Shown piece after piece: positions 26,120 to 38,760 of a DNA stretch of 64,000 nt (its first letter is position 1; each line of letters opens with the position of its first letter). Position numbers and translations under genes: made by a program. The stretch comes from Larimichthys crocea (Eukaryota > Chordata > Actinopteri > Sciaenidae). Location: assembly GCF_000972845.2 (NCBI RefSeq), contig NC_040017.1:23645606-23709605 (forward strand), read 5' to 3'. Under the pieces are notes generated by a model that saw nothing but the letters and a program-made list of their open reading frames with translations, was not told where the DNA came from and did no database searches.

Positions 26120-27013
26120 GACATAGTTTGTGGTTTCTCTCTCTTACCTGGAGAGAAAAGGGCTCACTGCTCTAATCTTCATGACTGCAGTCAGATCTAG
26201 ACTGAGATCCGAGCTCTCCTCCGACTTTTCCTTCCTTCCTCAGTCTACCACCCTGTTCCCTCCTCTCGCTACAGCAGATCCGTGTTTCGCGCAAGTGTGT
26301 CAAGCTTCAGTGTGGTGTGCTGCGGGCTGTGCCGGGTGCGCATAGACCGTGCGCTCCTAGCGGCAGCGCTGTTGAAACCAAAAAAAAAGAAGCAGAGCGA
26401 GAGAGAGAGAGGAGGAGGATGTTGAACTGACTTGTAGTATGACTGTACATTTACAGCGCTTTATACCAGCCAAAGCACATGGGTCTTTTGGGAGCTGGTT
26501 CCCGTTGTAATAAAACAACTTTTTGGGAATGCGCGAGAGTTGAGCGTGAACCGAGCCATGTGTTGAAGTGTGGAAAGCCCGCTGAAGATTTGAGAGGTGC
26601 CACAGACGCGTCCTGAGGAGCCGAGGAGCTGCGGAGAAGTGCGCAGCCTGCGTTTGTTTTTGCACTCTGGACTTTAATTCTGTGCCTGTTTCTTCAGGCT
26701 CTCGGGGCTCCAGCCCGTCGTAGCAGGTCATCTCGGAGAAATAGCACAAATTTCGGATGAACTCGCGGGGCAGGCGGTGATAATCATCAAAGACCGAGAG
26801 TTTGGTGGATATGAACACCCCGAGTAGCTCCGGGTGACCTACTCTGAAATGGATCCTCTCAATTTGTGGACATTTAAACTGGCTTTTGTCCGTAACTAGG
26901 ACCTGTCCAGAACTCCCAGAAACACGGAGCACACTTGCCTGTCATTTCGGACATATATTTCTGCAGTGAAATCGAGGATTTGCGCGCCCGCAGTGGATGT
27001 TTAATATGCTAGT
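26120..27013 (+). promoter_or_regulatory. robo2: Putative robo2 promoter and 5' leader
   Basis: The 0.9 kb upstream of the start codon is richer in CpG and GC than its surroundings, especially at 26265-26370 and 26520-26780. It contains an NRF1-like GC-rich stretch at 26335-26355 (TGCGCATAGACCGTGCGC) and a purine tract (GA repeat, 26396-26418). There is no obvious TATA box at a useful distance, as is common for CpG-type developmental promoters. The transcription start cannot be fixed from sequence; 26340-26420 is a plausible zone. A CTGCAG preceded by TATATTT at 26955-26966 could be an alternative 3' splice site, in which case the sequence before it would not belong to this exon. The segment carries at least eight upstream ATGs. 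Confidence 0.5.
26479..26616 (+). promoter_or_regulatory. 45-codon upstream ORF in the putative robo2 leader
   Basis: This is the longest sense upstream frame in the CpG-containing leader: 45 codons beginning MGLLGAGSR and ending TGA at 26614-26616. Another uORF (26439-26510, 23 codons) overlaps its beginning in a different frame. Shorter ones lie at 26419-26430, 26558-26566, 26757-26780, 26811-26837 and 26849-26899. The peptide has no recognised domain, so any role would more likely be translational control than a product. Whether this part of the leader is transcribed is unknown. Confidence 0.3.
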
Positions 27014-27026
27014 ATGGGTCCGCTAG
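26997..27026 (+). promoter_or_regulatory. Upstream ORF overlapping the robo2 start codon
   Basis: This ATG opens a 9-residue frame, MFNMLVWVR, ending in TAG at 27024-27026. It has a second in-frame ATG at 27006 and overlaps the robo2 ATG (27014) in a different frame. The first ATG has a weak context (T at -3 and T at +4); the second has A at -3 but C at +4. If the leader is transcribed as one exon, ribosomes using either ATG would terminate 10 nt past the main start, so the uORF should lower robo2 translation. This is an inference from sequence only. Confidence 0.45.
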
Positions 27027-27068
27027 CGTTCATCCTTGTTGGTGGATTACTGTATTTTCAAGTTGATG
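27014..27068 (+). CDS. robo2: robo2 coding exon 1: start codon and signal peptide
   Basis: This is the first coding exon of a Roundabout receptor, a single-pass neuronal membrane protein that binds secreted Slit and steers axons away from the midline. It encodes 18 codons plus one base, starting MGPLAFILVGGLLYFQVD. The hydrophobic core LAFILVGGLLYF fits a cleaved signal peptide. The start has a strong context, with A at -3 (27011) and G at +4 (27017). The exon ends at 27068 before a perfect GTAAGT donor (27069-27074), in phase 1. Joined to exon 2 it reads [10 protein letters not shown], the same junction as human ROBO2, whose signal peptide also ends in VDG. The exon is too short to identify alone, and the call depends on this phase match and junction. 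Mammalian ROBO2 also has a longer isoform with a different first exon; no such exon was seen here. Confidence 0.82.
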
Positions 27069-30000
27069 GTAAGTTTCCTAATGTGGGTTTTAGTCTAAAA
27101 CTTCTTGTATTTATTCAAATATTCAGTTGGTGTTTTGCACAGACTTCACCTCACAGCCTCACTGGCCATTTTTAGGTTGTTTTGATGTAATAAATCTTAT
27201 AAATTCATGTTGTTGGACTGAAGTTTACAAAAAAAAAATCATTTCATGAATTTGATTATTGAGTTTTGATTATTGAAGAACTCTTAAGTCTGTTGTCTGT
27301 TGATTACAAGGCTGACCTTCTGGTGTTGTGACAAATATGTCGCCTCATCGCTGTGATTATTTACCTTTATGTATATTTTCTATATTCTCATTAAACACAG
27401 CACATATTAAAATAAAACATGGACAAGCTGCTGAATTCAACAGATAACACTTCAGCTCATGGTCGCATATCAGGAGGTGAAAATTAGGGCAGAGATGAGT
27501 TGAATTTTTTCCCCCTCCAGTGCAACAGATAGAAGAAGCAGCTTGTGTTTTTAAGTAGTAAACATTATTGATTCATGGTGATTTAATTCAGTAAAAAGGA
27601 GTTAGCAGTTAGAAAATGTGTTTTTCTTTCTGAGACTGAAGCAAAGATCTCTTCATATGAACGAGGTTCTGTTACAGAGGCTACAGGTTATCTCGCTCAT
27701 GCAGATATGGAGATAATATTGTTGATTTTTTATTATTATTAATGGCATACAAATACCAAATATCAGTGATAATAACATGGAAAAAATAAAAGTGAAGTGA
27801 TCTGACACAGCTGAGAGTAGTTTGGACCTGTGGGTGGGAGGCTCACTGTCCTGCAGGTGTTTGGTAGATGTGCTGTGAACGCCCTGCTTCTGCTGGAGTG
27901 GATGAATGGCACTGTGTGGTCACTTCGCTTTACGATTTCAGTGCGTCGTGGTGTAAGCCGGCTTAAGTCCAAGCTGGGACAGTGCCCCCATTTTTTTTAT
28001 TATTCCCCATTTGTTTGATTAAACTTTAATAATGACGCAAATGAGATTGATACTGTTTCATTCCTGCAGCCAAAAGCTTCATCCCTCCTCATCCAATCTG
28101 CTGCCCGCTGAGTGCTAAATCAGCATCTTTTTTTTTTTTTCTGTCTTTCTTTACGATTTTACAAGGCTTCTTGGGATTCACTGGCCTACAAGAGGACTGG
28201 TTTAATGGAGGAATTAAAACAGCCTCAACTGCAGAGTTAATGTGATGACTCACATCAATCATCAAAATAGGAGGGCTTAGGCGATGGAGATCGTGACTGG
28301 GATTGGTCCAACCTGTGACTGTTGGAATGATGGGCGTGATTAAGATTTATCACTTATAAAAAGCATAAACCTTTGTGCGATTGAATTGGACACACCTTTT
28401 CACAGTTGTGTCTCTCTCTCTCAGACAAAGTGGACTCATGATCATAGAATGAGGAAATAATGCTCCTGACCAGTCACACACTGGGACATTATATCAGTAC
28501 TATGTTGTGAGCGATGATTCACACATGTATTTGCTTTGTATTGTTTGTACAACTTAGCAGTATGCATAAAGCTGAGAGTTTTTGTTGTCACTGAATTCAA
28601 GAGCTAGCGAGGCTCCATTTTTCTTCTCTTTCACCTGTCAACTCTCGCTTTTGTTCTTCACAGCTGCGTGTTTTGGTTCTGAAGCAGCCTTCATGCCTTC
28701 TGTAGTTAGCAAATCAAGTCCTCTTTTCTGCTGGGATTTGAATATTTTTCTTTTTCTTTCTTTTACCTTTTTTTTTGTGTGTCTTTCACTCCGTTCAGCC
28801 AAACCCACTGGTTGCTAAGCAGTGGCTGATGGCATTGCTTGCTAGTCCAGAGGGAGAGGGTGCACAGCTCCCCGGGAGCAGTGGATCTTCCCAATCATTC
28901 GCCTGTCACCCTCCTCCCCCCTACCCCTCTCTTCCTTGCTCTCCACCTCCATCCCTGCAGAAGCCACCCATCACCCAGCCCTTTTCAGAGGTAATCTGAG
29001 GGTCCTTGGAGAGGGAGGAGCTTCCTCTAAGAGTCCACTTAGGCAGACAAAAAGGTCTGGAGTTGTATTCAGTGGGCAGAATTGCCAACAAAGCCAAGCC
29101 TTGTGAATGGCGTCAGTCACTGTTTAGTGTGGTGTGAGTAATACTGCTAGGGTGTATGAAAAAGGGAGAGAAGGTGAGATGGAGAGAGACTCAGGGGAGA
29201 AACTTAGTGTTTGTTGGGTGTCGTTGCCAGGGTGGGAGGAGACGGGATTGTTTTGAGACCTGAGAGAAGATTGTGCATCTGAGGATGGGGTTGTCACACT
29301 TTTTTAAAGAATCTGATTGATCGCTGTAGAAGACATTTCCAGGAATACATCAGTCGGCAGCTGTCTGGTTATCTCGTAAAATCCAGCGTGCTGCTTTTGA
29401 AGCTGGATTAGAACATGCTTTGCATAGTGGACATGCACTCCTGACCCTGTGCTATTCTGAGATCTCCTGCATGCTTGTGCCTGATGTAGGAGCTGGTGAC
29501 ATCACATCCATCCTTGGTGACACCCTGCGAGGTGCTGAAATATGGCCTAACTTAAATCTGTCTAAGAGGCTACAGGGGCCGACAGTTGGGGTCTTCGTTG
29601 GCATTAGACAGTGAACAGCTCTCTATCCGACAGCAGGGTTGTGGTTTCAGTAATGCTGAGTCAAGAGAAACTCAAACCAGGAGTGTGGTTGTGTACGTGC
29701 TGGGGAACAGAGGATGGGATGGGGAGATAAAATGAGTGTAATCGAATAGAAAAAAAGAAAACTGAGAGAAGAGTTGTTCAACAACACAATCTTTTAAATG
29801 GAAATGGCGAGGATGAGGCTTTATTACCAACACACCCTGGAGACTAACAGCTCTGTTGATGGTCATGATTGAATGAGAGCAGTTTAAAGTACTGCCCTAT
29901 AATGGAAAGTAAGCCCAGATTAAAATAGTGTAGGTGAATGATGAGGCAGGCTGAGGTCATTGTGTAAGAGCCATTGCAATGTCTCGCCCCAAATGTGATT

Positions 30001-31529
30001 GTTCTGCTTGAGTTGGCAGCGTTTAGGCAGCGTTATTGTAATTGCGGTTCATTTGCTGGAATGGGGCTGCTGTAATGATGAACCCTCATCTGAGATCTAC
30101 AGGAAGCTCCTCTGTACTGCCTCCCACGGTCTCATCACTGTCAAGGAAGACGCTCTTCCCCTGCGTCAAAGAAACACGACTATTTATTCTCTGATTAGCA
30201 TCAAAAATGAGTGGAGAATGAAGACAAAGGTTGGTGATCATAAGAGGAAGTGAAGGGAGGGGGGCACAAAGAATGGAGTGAGCACTTGTGTGAGTGATAA
30301 GTGTTACTTGGCCAGTGACGTGGGCCTGTCAACTCCTATGATGTTTTAACAGCCAAGTCAGGGCCAGCCCGTGGATCACATTTCAGCAGCCATCAACTCG
30401 CTGCACGTTCAACAGACTCTGAGCTCTGCGTGCTTCTCCAAAGTCGAAAGTACTAATCCTTGATCACTCAAAAATGAAAAGGGTTCACAGCTGTTTTCAA
30501 TTCTGGGATCATACTGGTTAATGCTTTTTACATTTTCATAGTGCAGAAGTGGTAAGAGAGTAAATGTCAGAATCAGACTATGCACATGGCTGCTTTTGCT
30601 GTAAGACCAGGAGAATGCATTGTAGGTAATACCATTTCCCCCTGTTTTACCTCCGCTTTATTAAGTTCCAGCCAAGCATACCCCTGACATTTACAGAGCA
30701 GAAAAAGGCCTAATGCATTGACGCTTTGCTTAGAGAAACAAGACAAAAAGAGAGCTTACAGCAGGAAAAGATATCAACACTAACAGGTAGGCGGCAGTAA
30801 AGAATACCTATTTTCCTCAGACCCATCTCCTTCACTATCTGTCTCTTTCCCTCACGTCCACACACTTCTCGTTTTTCCATCCATGAGGGTGGAATTCAAA
30901 CACTGAGGGGGGGTTGCTGTACACCTGCGCTGGCCCTATAGCTGGTGTGTGGAGATAGGGATGGGGGAAGAGTGATATGATGAATTGAGCATGCTGACTA
31001 TGAGGATAAGCAAGCGGTCAGGGCCTTCACCTGTCTCACACACCTGTACTTACAGAATCCACACCTGTGCTTACCCTCCTGGGCCCCTAGACACATAATC
31101 CTTGCTCTATTCTCTCGCTGCCTCTGTTTGCCAACAGACGATTAAGGCTTTAAGGCAGGCCAACAGACAGAAAATGTTGATCTAATTACTGTCATATAAT
31201 CCCCGATGATGAGATGATAGTGAATGAACCCTTATTGATCAATGGCAAATACGCATGTAGTCAGCGGTTGCAATTCAAACTGCCTCCGTGTAGGACAGAT
31301 TACTCTGTTGCAGTGTGGATGTGATGAGCATTCTTATCTCCACGAAACTTGATTATCTTAAGAGCACGCCAAAAAGAAGGCAGTACACAGAACAACACGA
31401 GCCTGTGGAGCCTCAAACTTTCTAGAAGAGACAGCATGTTTGCCTTATCAGTGTTTTTATGTTGCGTACTGCGCTGAAACGTTGTGTCTGGGGAAGCGTC
31501 TAATTATTCCGTATTCTGTTGCCCTCACT

Positions 31530-31543
31530 CTGCCCTCTGGTTG
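31530..31543 (-). promoter_or_regulatory. CTCF-like motif, reverse, one mismatch
   Basis: The minus strand reads CAACCAGAGGGCAG, matching the CTCF core at 13 of 14 positions. It lies in robo2 intron 1 and faces the forward motifs at 7606 and 25437. Confidence 0.35.
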
Positions 31544-34500
31544 GTTGTCTTACAGCAACCTTCAGATAGACAGGATGAATGTCAAGGTTGGATGACTCAT
31601 AAAAGTACATATAACTAGACAAGCTGATGCATGCAAGCCAGCATACACACTGTAAACACGCAAAGAAGCATACAAATGCATAATGGCAGCCATGAAGGCA
31701 CTGGGGTTGCACCAAGCATTTATTTTGCAAGAGGCAGCACATAAAATTCACATGAGATGAATGAAAAAAACATTTAGGGCATGCTGTATTAGTTCACATC
31801 AGGCTTTATCGGACATACCCGGTGTATTCCTAGACATTATCACACCCGCTCTTGTTTTCCTTCTTCGTGTTTCCAGTCAGTAACACACGTCCTTGTTCTT
31901 CACTGTCAGGAGTTTGCGTGACAGCTGTACCTGAGTCGAGTGTCTCACCAGTGTCTTGAAGATGAGGTCAGGCCTGGTGATAAAAATGCATGAGCTGTCT
32001 CTCAGTGTGAGATGTGTGAAGATGGACAGCCAGAGCATGACACTCGAGCACACATCCGTCACACACAGCAGTAGTCCAGCGCAGCTGTAATGCCGCTCAG
32101 AATGGTAGTGCCAGTGAATAAGTGTCTTGTTCTACCATCTCCATCCCTGGCCTTGTCTATGGATCACCCAGCCATGACAGCTCGGTTCCTTTTCTTCCCC
32201 GAATCTAACCGTGGAATCTAACCCAGTGGAGGTGTATCACTCCAAACTATAAACCATGACTTACAAAACTAGTGTTTTAGTGTAGAAGCTGAATGAACCT
32301 GGAGCTTTTCCTGACAGACTGATATGTCCCTGCATGTCAATGAGGGCATGTCAACATTTGACATATGTTGGGATGATGAATTGCAAATACTATATAATGT
32401 CATTAGCATTGACTTATAGTGTTGCCTTGTAATGTATTTCTGAATAACCTTGTTGTGTAATCAGTGTCTATGTGCTAATATATGCTGTAATATGCAAAAT
32501 TATATTAACAGTTCAGGCCAAGCAGCCTGATTTAGCAGCAGTCACATAAGACATTTAGAAGATGAACATGTTAATGCATACATAATAGATTGATGAGTAA
32601 GAGGCTTGTTCTGTCAGTGCTGTGGGAATGTGTTCCTGTTATGTCCCTCCTGCAAAAACATGGCAGCACACTGCTTTGTAAACCGAGCCGCCGTGACCAG
32701 GCGTGAGTTGATTTACTGTACATAATGGCTCCTGGTGAGACTGGCTTTGTGGTTAAAGTCTCAGTGTGGAACAAGGCACGAGCCAAGTGTCACAACCCTC
32801 ACGGTGGATAGGAAGAAAGCCTTAATCGCATCCTTGAACGTTTGAACTCTCCAGCTTCGCTTCCAGGATGGTGATGATTTTCCTGGAGAGCTGCTCACAG
32901 GCATTTGTCATTTAGTGGCCCGGTAACACCCAGCCAGCGGTAGAATTATGAAATGTAGTGAGTGCATGTGTGCGAATGTGTTTGTGAGCACCATTAATAA
33001 CCATCAAAGGCCATTGTTTTTTTGTGTTAGCCTGGATTTATGGGCCAGAGTAAATTGAACAAGTCCTTCATCCACTTACTCCAAGCACCCTTGACCCCGT
33101 CACCCTAAGCCAGACCAGATGAAGTGTCCCATGGAATAGAAATTTAATAAATCTCATCATGACTTGGTATACTGTAGAAAACAAACAAGGAACTATAATG
33201 GCCATTTTATTACCTCGCTGTGCTCTCTTAGATCACCACTTGGATGGTGTGTGGTTACAGCTCTTATTCCTCACACTTACATGTGGAGCTGAAGACCAGT
33301 GGTGTGGTCTGAGGGGTGACTGCCCTCATTGACATGCAGGGACACTGCCATGTGTTCACTACAGGTCAGCACCCATGGTACACCTCCAATTATCCACTCA
33401 TCTCTCAACGCAGTGTATCATGGACACCTGGAGGCCTTCTCCTCCACCCTCCCCTCCCCTTTCGCCTTCATTTCTAAAGCAATAAAGCACTTATTTATTT
33501 CGCCCTATTCAATCTGCTGGGGCAGCTCAGCAATGCAGGTAAAGAGATTACAATGCTTGAGGGAGAATCAATTGATGCCATTCATTTCATTGCACTTCCC
33601 TTAGTAAGAACTGTTTAGAGTAGCCCACGCTTGAACGAAGGGAGTTGGTGAAGTCAAATTTTGCACACAGCTCACACACATATACAGATATGTATCTGGA
33701 GAACACATAAACACATAAACAACAAACACATTTACTAATTTCATAGCACATTTAGAATAAAGTGATCAAAGACATATCTGCCATAGTGATCTACTGATGA
33801 CTGGAGTAAGTGGACATTAACTTAAGTCAAAGGTTACTCTACAGTAGTCCACAAGGAAGTGAGAACTATTAATCATTCACTTGACCTCTTTAAATTTTAC
33901 GGCTTGTTCTGGATTAGAAATGTTGATTTTCCCAACACGTCTTCGATATCAAAGCTGCCGCCACAGTGCAAAGCAAAGGCAGGCAAGAAAATGGCTGAGC
34001 GCAGGCTGCTTAAAAGGATCTGCAGGAAAAGAGAGAGGGCTCAAGAAGAAGGTGGGGTGGTGCAGCGGGCTACATGCATGAGTGGTCCCGGCATCGGAAA
34101 TCATTTAATCTGCATCACACAGTTTAGTATCCCTACCAGTGGCCTGACAGTCCCCCAGTGCTGGTGCTATACTCTTTACACTAATCATCCCATATATAGG
34201 GGCCAAGCAACACATTGCACTTCAACATAATGAGGTCTAAACTGTCCTTATGTCTTCCTCCTTTCCCTCCTCGAGTGTCTTGTTTCAAGTCAGCAATCTT
34301 AGCTCTTCTGAGACACGCCATCTGCTTAAAAAAAAGATAACATCACCCCTTCTGCTCGTGGCTACTGATAGCAGAATGAAGAGTGAGAAGGAGAGTAGTT
34401 TAAAAAAAACAAAAACAAAAACAAGATGGAAACAGCTCGAAGTGAAAGCTATGCGAATGGGCCCTTTGCAGCAAAATCAGATATTCTGTTTCCCACAGTA

Positions 34501-35255
34501 ATCTATTTATATATTCCAACTGCATGGGGGAGAGAGGGCAAATACACAGATGCAGAGTCAATACGACCCCACCACACCACTGCCCAAAATACACTCGGAG
34601 TGGAATTCTATCTGATATTTGTTGGAGGCAAGCATGGATGCAGTGAGATGTTGAGAGCAGCTCCTAGAATTACCCCTGTGTTTGCTTTCAGAGTATAGAT
34701 CGTAGCAGGAGAAAGGAGGAGGGGGGACAGTAGAGTAGAAGAGCACTGAGGCGGAACAGAGCCCATCATGTGAGCCAGCTAGCTCAAACTCCTTCCCTGT
34801 CTCACAACAGAAGATGAAACGAAAGAATCAGCTCTGCACCTGTGAACACCCTTCATTCTCGGTCTTCACTGTGAAGATTGTGCCATATATTCCAGACTGC
34901 AGGGGGCTGGGATGGACTCCAGTAGATACAGCAGCCTGTCTTTAGTGGCACGTCTGAGCTGTATGTCTGGTATTGGGGTGTAGCGGAGCTCATGTGCTGC
35001 GACGCCACTGACAGCCCACCATAAAGAAGATGAATCTCGGGTGAAGAGTGGGCTTCTTGCAAGTGTCACGGCAGGCCGATGCAGAGGCGAGGACGGCCAG
35101 TAACATCATTCTATCGCCACCTCCAGTTTCCCCCCTGCTGCTCGCTCACATTTCCCTTTTGATGACATGACGGATATGACTCTGTCACCCTCACAGCGAG
35201 GGTAGGATGTAACAGGACAGGGAGCAAGTGAAGGAGACAGAGAGATATTGAACAG

Positions 35256-35267
35256 AAGTGAAAAGTG

Positions 35268-35312
<45 letters not shown>

Positions 35313-35322
35313 CTTTTCACTT
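35256..35322. repeat. (TA)18 tract flanked by an 11-bp perfect inverted repeat
   Basis: AAGTGAAAAGT (35256-35266) and ACTTTTCACTT (35312-35322) are exact reverse complements flanking 36 nt of alternating TA (35271-35306). Because (TA)n is itself self-complementary, nearly the whole 67 bp can fold into one long hairpin or cruciform. It lies in robo2 intron 1. Confidence 0.92.
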
Positions 35323-35422
35323 ATATTTAAGGAGATAGAGTGAGAGGTTGCCAGTTGAGAAAAGCCAGGAGAAGTGGGGGAATGGACAACATGGATGTAA
35401 TGCATAATTCATTCCTTCTGAA

Positions 35423-35442
35423 TTTTTTTTTTTTTTTTTTTT
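35423..35442. repeat. Poly-T tract (20 T)
   Basis: Twenty T residues followed by GGCAGG. Such a tract can be the tail of a minus-strand retroelement, but no recognisable element follows it. Confidence 0.9.
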
Positions 35443-38400
35443 GGCAGGTTTTTGTTTTTGGTCAATTTGATATTCACTTTGCTCGGCGGGTTTCAGCACG
35501 TTCCGCCTCCAACATTTCACTGTCCACACAACAGTCTCACTGCGTCTTGTCCTGGTCTGTGGTTTACATGTTTGATCTTTTATGGAGTCTCAGTGACTGG
35601 AACTTTTTGCCTTGGTCTGAGGTTGCTGTTGGTTACCTGTGATCAGCGCACATGTCTGTTAGTAGAATAACTAATACCTCTTCGGGGAGCCCTTCCTTTT
35701 ATGCTCCGGCTGAGACTGGTGTGGGTATTGATTTGGTTGGTGGGCTCGGATTTCTCCTGGGAGCTAATAAAAATAATTACAAAAAGATCATCAAAGGCCT
35801 GACCTTCTGTTGCACACATGAATAAATATGGGACAAAGATAATAGAAAAGACCCCTTCTATGTGTGTGGTCAAGGCAGTATAAGTTGTTATGATAGTAAG
35901 GGTGGTGTTTTTATCCTGATTTTTTTTTTGTTTGTTTTACCACATTCATCTTTTATGCCTTTAGTTATATCAATGATGAACGCGAGAGTGTGAGGAGTCA
36001 TGCTGTAAAACGGCACATTTCTTGGACAGCAGTGCATCCGATTTCAGTGAGGCTGACTTAAGTAGACTGAAAGAAAAGGCAGAAAAGAATCAGCTTCTGG
36101 TTCAGTAATCCCTCTCTGATTTCATTCTGTCTGTGCGCTTGTTTGTTTGTTCTCTGGTTCCCTGCTTTCCTCCAGGAGTGGATGACTGCACAGCAGTGGT
36201 GAAAAGTAATGGTGGTGTTATTGCAGACAGGGGGAAACAGAGCATTTTGATTGGAGCGTGTGCCCTGAGACCCAGTGAAGTGCACTCGCCTCAGCTCAGA
36301 GAGCACTTGATTGCACAGCACCAATGATCGCATTAAAAGGGCAACAGAAAGCCCATTTACCGTAAAGAGAGTGAGAAAGGGGGCCCAATAGGAAGCTGAA
36401 AATTGACTTTCACTTCTGTTAGGAACCTGGCCTGATGGCTGGGCATGTGGATGTACATTACTTTTTTTTTTTTTTTTTGGTATTTGATCTTCTTAGACAG
36501 CATCTCTAGGACACGGAAGTCGCATGAGGGCAGAGTAAAAGAAGACACACGCACACACAAAGGCACAAACATTTCAGAAGTTTCTACTTTTGAAAGTGAA
36601 ACTTGCTCAACAACAACAGGCAGGGTTTACCTGTTAAGGTTATCCAGTATTGAGATTGATGTGCCGCTTCTAAAACATTTTCCATGGCATATGGGTGTGC
36701 TTTTAACCTTTTCTACCTCTGCACCTGACTACTTCCACTCAGGAAGGACACTGACCAGTCACGTCTGGCCCTCTGTGCACCCGCTCAGCTTTTTCTGGCA
36801 GTGAAAGGACAATTGTAGAGGCATCTGCTGTGTTCTTTTCCACCGGAAAGAGGAGAGCAGATGGAGACTCAAGGTTTAAGTGATTAGAAGGCAGTAGATT
36901 GGAATACAAATTGGATTTAAAGAAATTAGACTGATATAAATCGAATGGAGTCGCTGCAGTTCAGTGCTGTGCATGCGTATTGGCCTTAGTGAAAAGCCAC
37001 CGCGGGGCCTGTGGATTATAAGGGAAGCAGATGCTCCAATGAGATAAGAATAAATGTGCGTTTGACACTGCATCTGAGGGAGACGGGGGTCTCTGTGTCC
37101 GTCCTTTATCTTGCCCTCCATTTATCAATGTCACAGTGTTAATTACTGCTTCATTTATTTAGTCACTTACCGCCAGAATACAAACTTGCTCCTCTGCCCC
37201 TGCGCTGACAGGGAGACCGGCTGCTTGCTAGATTACTGTTACCTACCACTGGTGAAAGAGGCTGGGTTAAAAACCGCCGGCGGCAAACTGTAGGTTTTTG
37301 TTCTACCATCAATCATACATCTTCGGGTCTAATGCCAATGAGATTAGATCATGCACTCTGGGAGCAGGCTATCACTACCCCCCTTCTGCTACAAACCCCT
37401 GTCTGTGGCCCCACTTAGAGCAAGACACTAGGCCTGATCACTAATCAATGACAGGGAAATGGAGGGAATTAGCCCAAATTAGGGAGAAGAGAGAACAGAC
37501 TACCTCCTGTCCAGGGGTCAATATGCCACTGTCTGATGCCTGATCCCTCTTAAGACAAATGGTGGACCAGTACAGCATGTTTCCATGTACGTGTGTAAAC
37601 GTGTGCACCCACGTTCACCACAGTGGGGGTCTTTGAGGTGTGTTTTGTGCTGATGAGTGGGTTTCTGAGTGCGCCCGTCCTTTCGCTGGGAGACTCCTGG
37701 GGAGAAAAGACCAGGGTACAGCGTGTCCCAGGTTCCCCTGGGAGATTCAAGTATAAGGGGTAGTGGAACATGTGCAAACCCAGGCAAACAAAAGAACTGG
37801 AACCTCCAATGTTTAGCCTTAATCCCATGTTGAAATTATCCCTTACATCAGCACAAAGGCGTATGTGGTACACTGCTCTTCTGTGCAGCAGGCATCGTCC
37901 TATTACCCGACTGCACCGCCCCGGGGAAGGGCACAACTCAGCTCAATCACATGCACACCTGCAACAACTAATTTTAAGACAAAGAGCTGGGCACTCTACT
38001 TAATACAGCACTGACTGGTTAACATTTGGCTGCCAGCTGAATCAGAGTTATTGATGGGGTATTGAATGTGGTTCAAAAGAAAGAGGATAAAGGAAGGGCT
38101 GTTGGAAAAGTTTGCCTTAGCTCTCATTTCCCTAACGGTGTTGTTGTTTGATGCTGGATCAAACTCTTTGATTGTTGCATGGTTCTCTCTGCCTCTGTGA
38201 TGTAAATGTGTGGCCTACAGCGTCTTATCTCCACGGTTAAGACCTGGTCACAGGCGCACACAGCACTCTGACTTGGGGAGCATTATCTTAGCTGCCAGAC
38301 TCCCAGAGCTCACCGACTGCAAGCCACAATGAAAAGGAGTGGGCCGAGGTTTTTCAGCCACAGGGGGATTAGCTTTTGACATTGGTCTGGACCACGGCAT

Positions 38401-38629
38401 TCATATTCACATCACATGTGTACTTCTGCAATAGCAGACTCAAACGTTTAACTTGTTTGCACCCCACTGAAAGCCAAATATATCATTTGGGTGTGTGTGT
38501 ATAGTTCAGATGTAAGCTGACTGTATGCCTCCATTTGCTGTTCACCCATGGGTCCAATTACCCACAAGCCCTTGCATATAGGGTTAGAAAGAGCAGATGG
38601 CTGCTATTTGACTGGCCTGAAATGGTGAT

Positions 38630-38760
38630 TAAAGGGTCCAATATATGTTTTTTTTTTTTTCTTTTTTAACATGTGTATAATCCAAGACAAGCTTTGGTAA
38701 CTATTAGTTAGACTCAGCCATCCATTTTCTGGGTGGTGGTGGCTGCAAGCTAAGGAAAAC
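38630..38760. repeat. Possible interspersed repeat with a TTAAAGGGTCC end
   Basis: ATTAAAGGGTCCAATATATG followed by a T-rich run (38649-38668) resembles the ends of short fish repeats that start TTAAAGG, but the interior does not match the copies at 1-303 or 21548-21664. The other boundary is not clear. Low-confidence call inside robo2 intron 1. Confidence 0.25.

Noticed and set aside
26357..26932. 191-codon open frame on the minus strand, antisense to the robo2 leader
   Set aside because: It has no recognisable domain, ends in a leucine/serine run created by the GA-rich tract, and lies in a CpG-containing region where stop codons are rarer. A chance frame is the simplest reading; only transcript evidence would change this.
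1..27013. Alternative first exon of the long ROBO2 isoform
   Set aside because: No open segment with the expected phase-1 donor and similarity to the mammalian long-isoform N-terminus was seen. It is probably farther upstream, if present in this fish.
36176..36330. Exon-like segment preceded by a pyrimidine-rich tract and CCTCCAG in robo2 intron 1
   Set aside because: The translated sequence matches no Robo segment and would be inserted between the signal peptide and Ig1, where the known junction VDG-SRLRQ is already exact. A cryptic acceptor is more likely.
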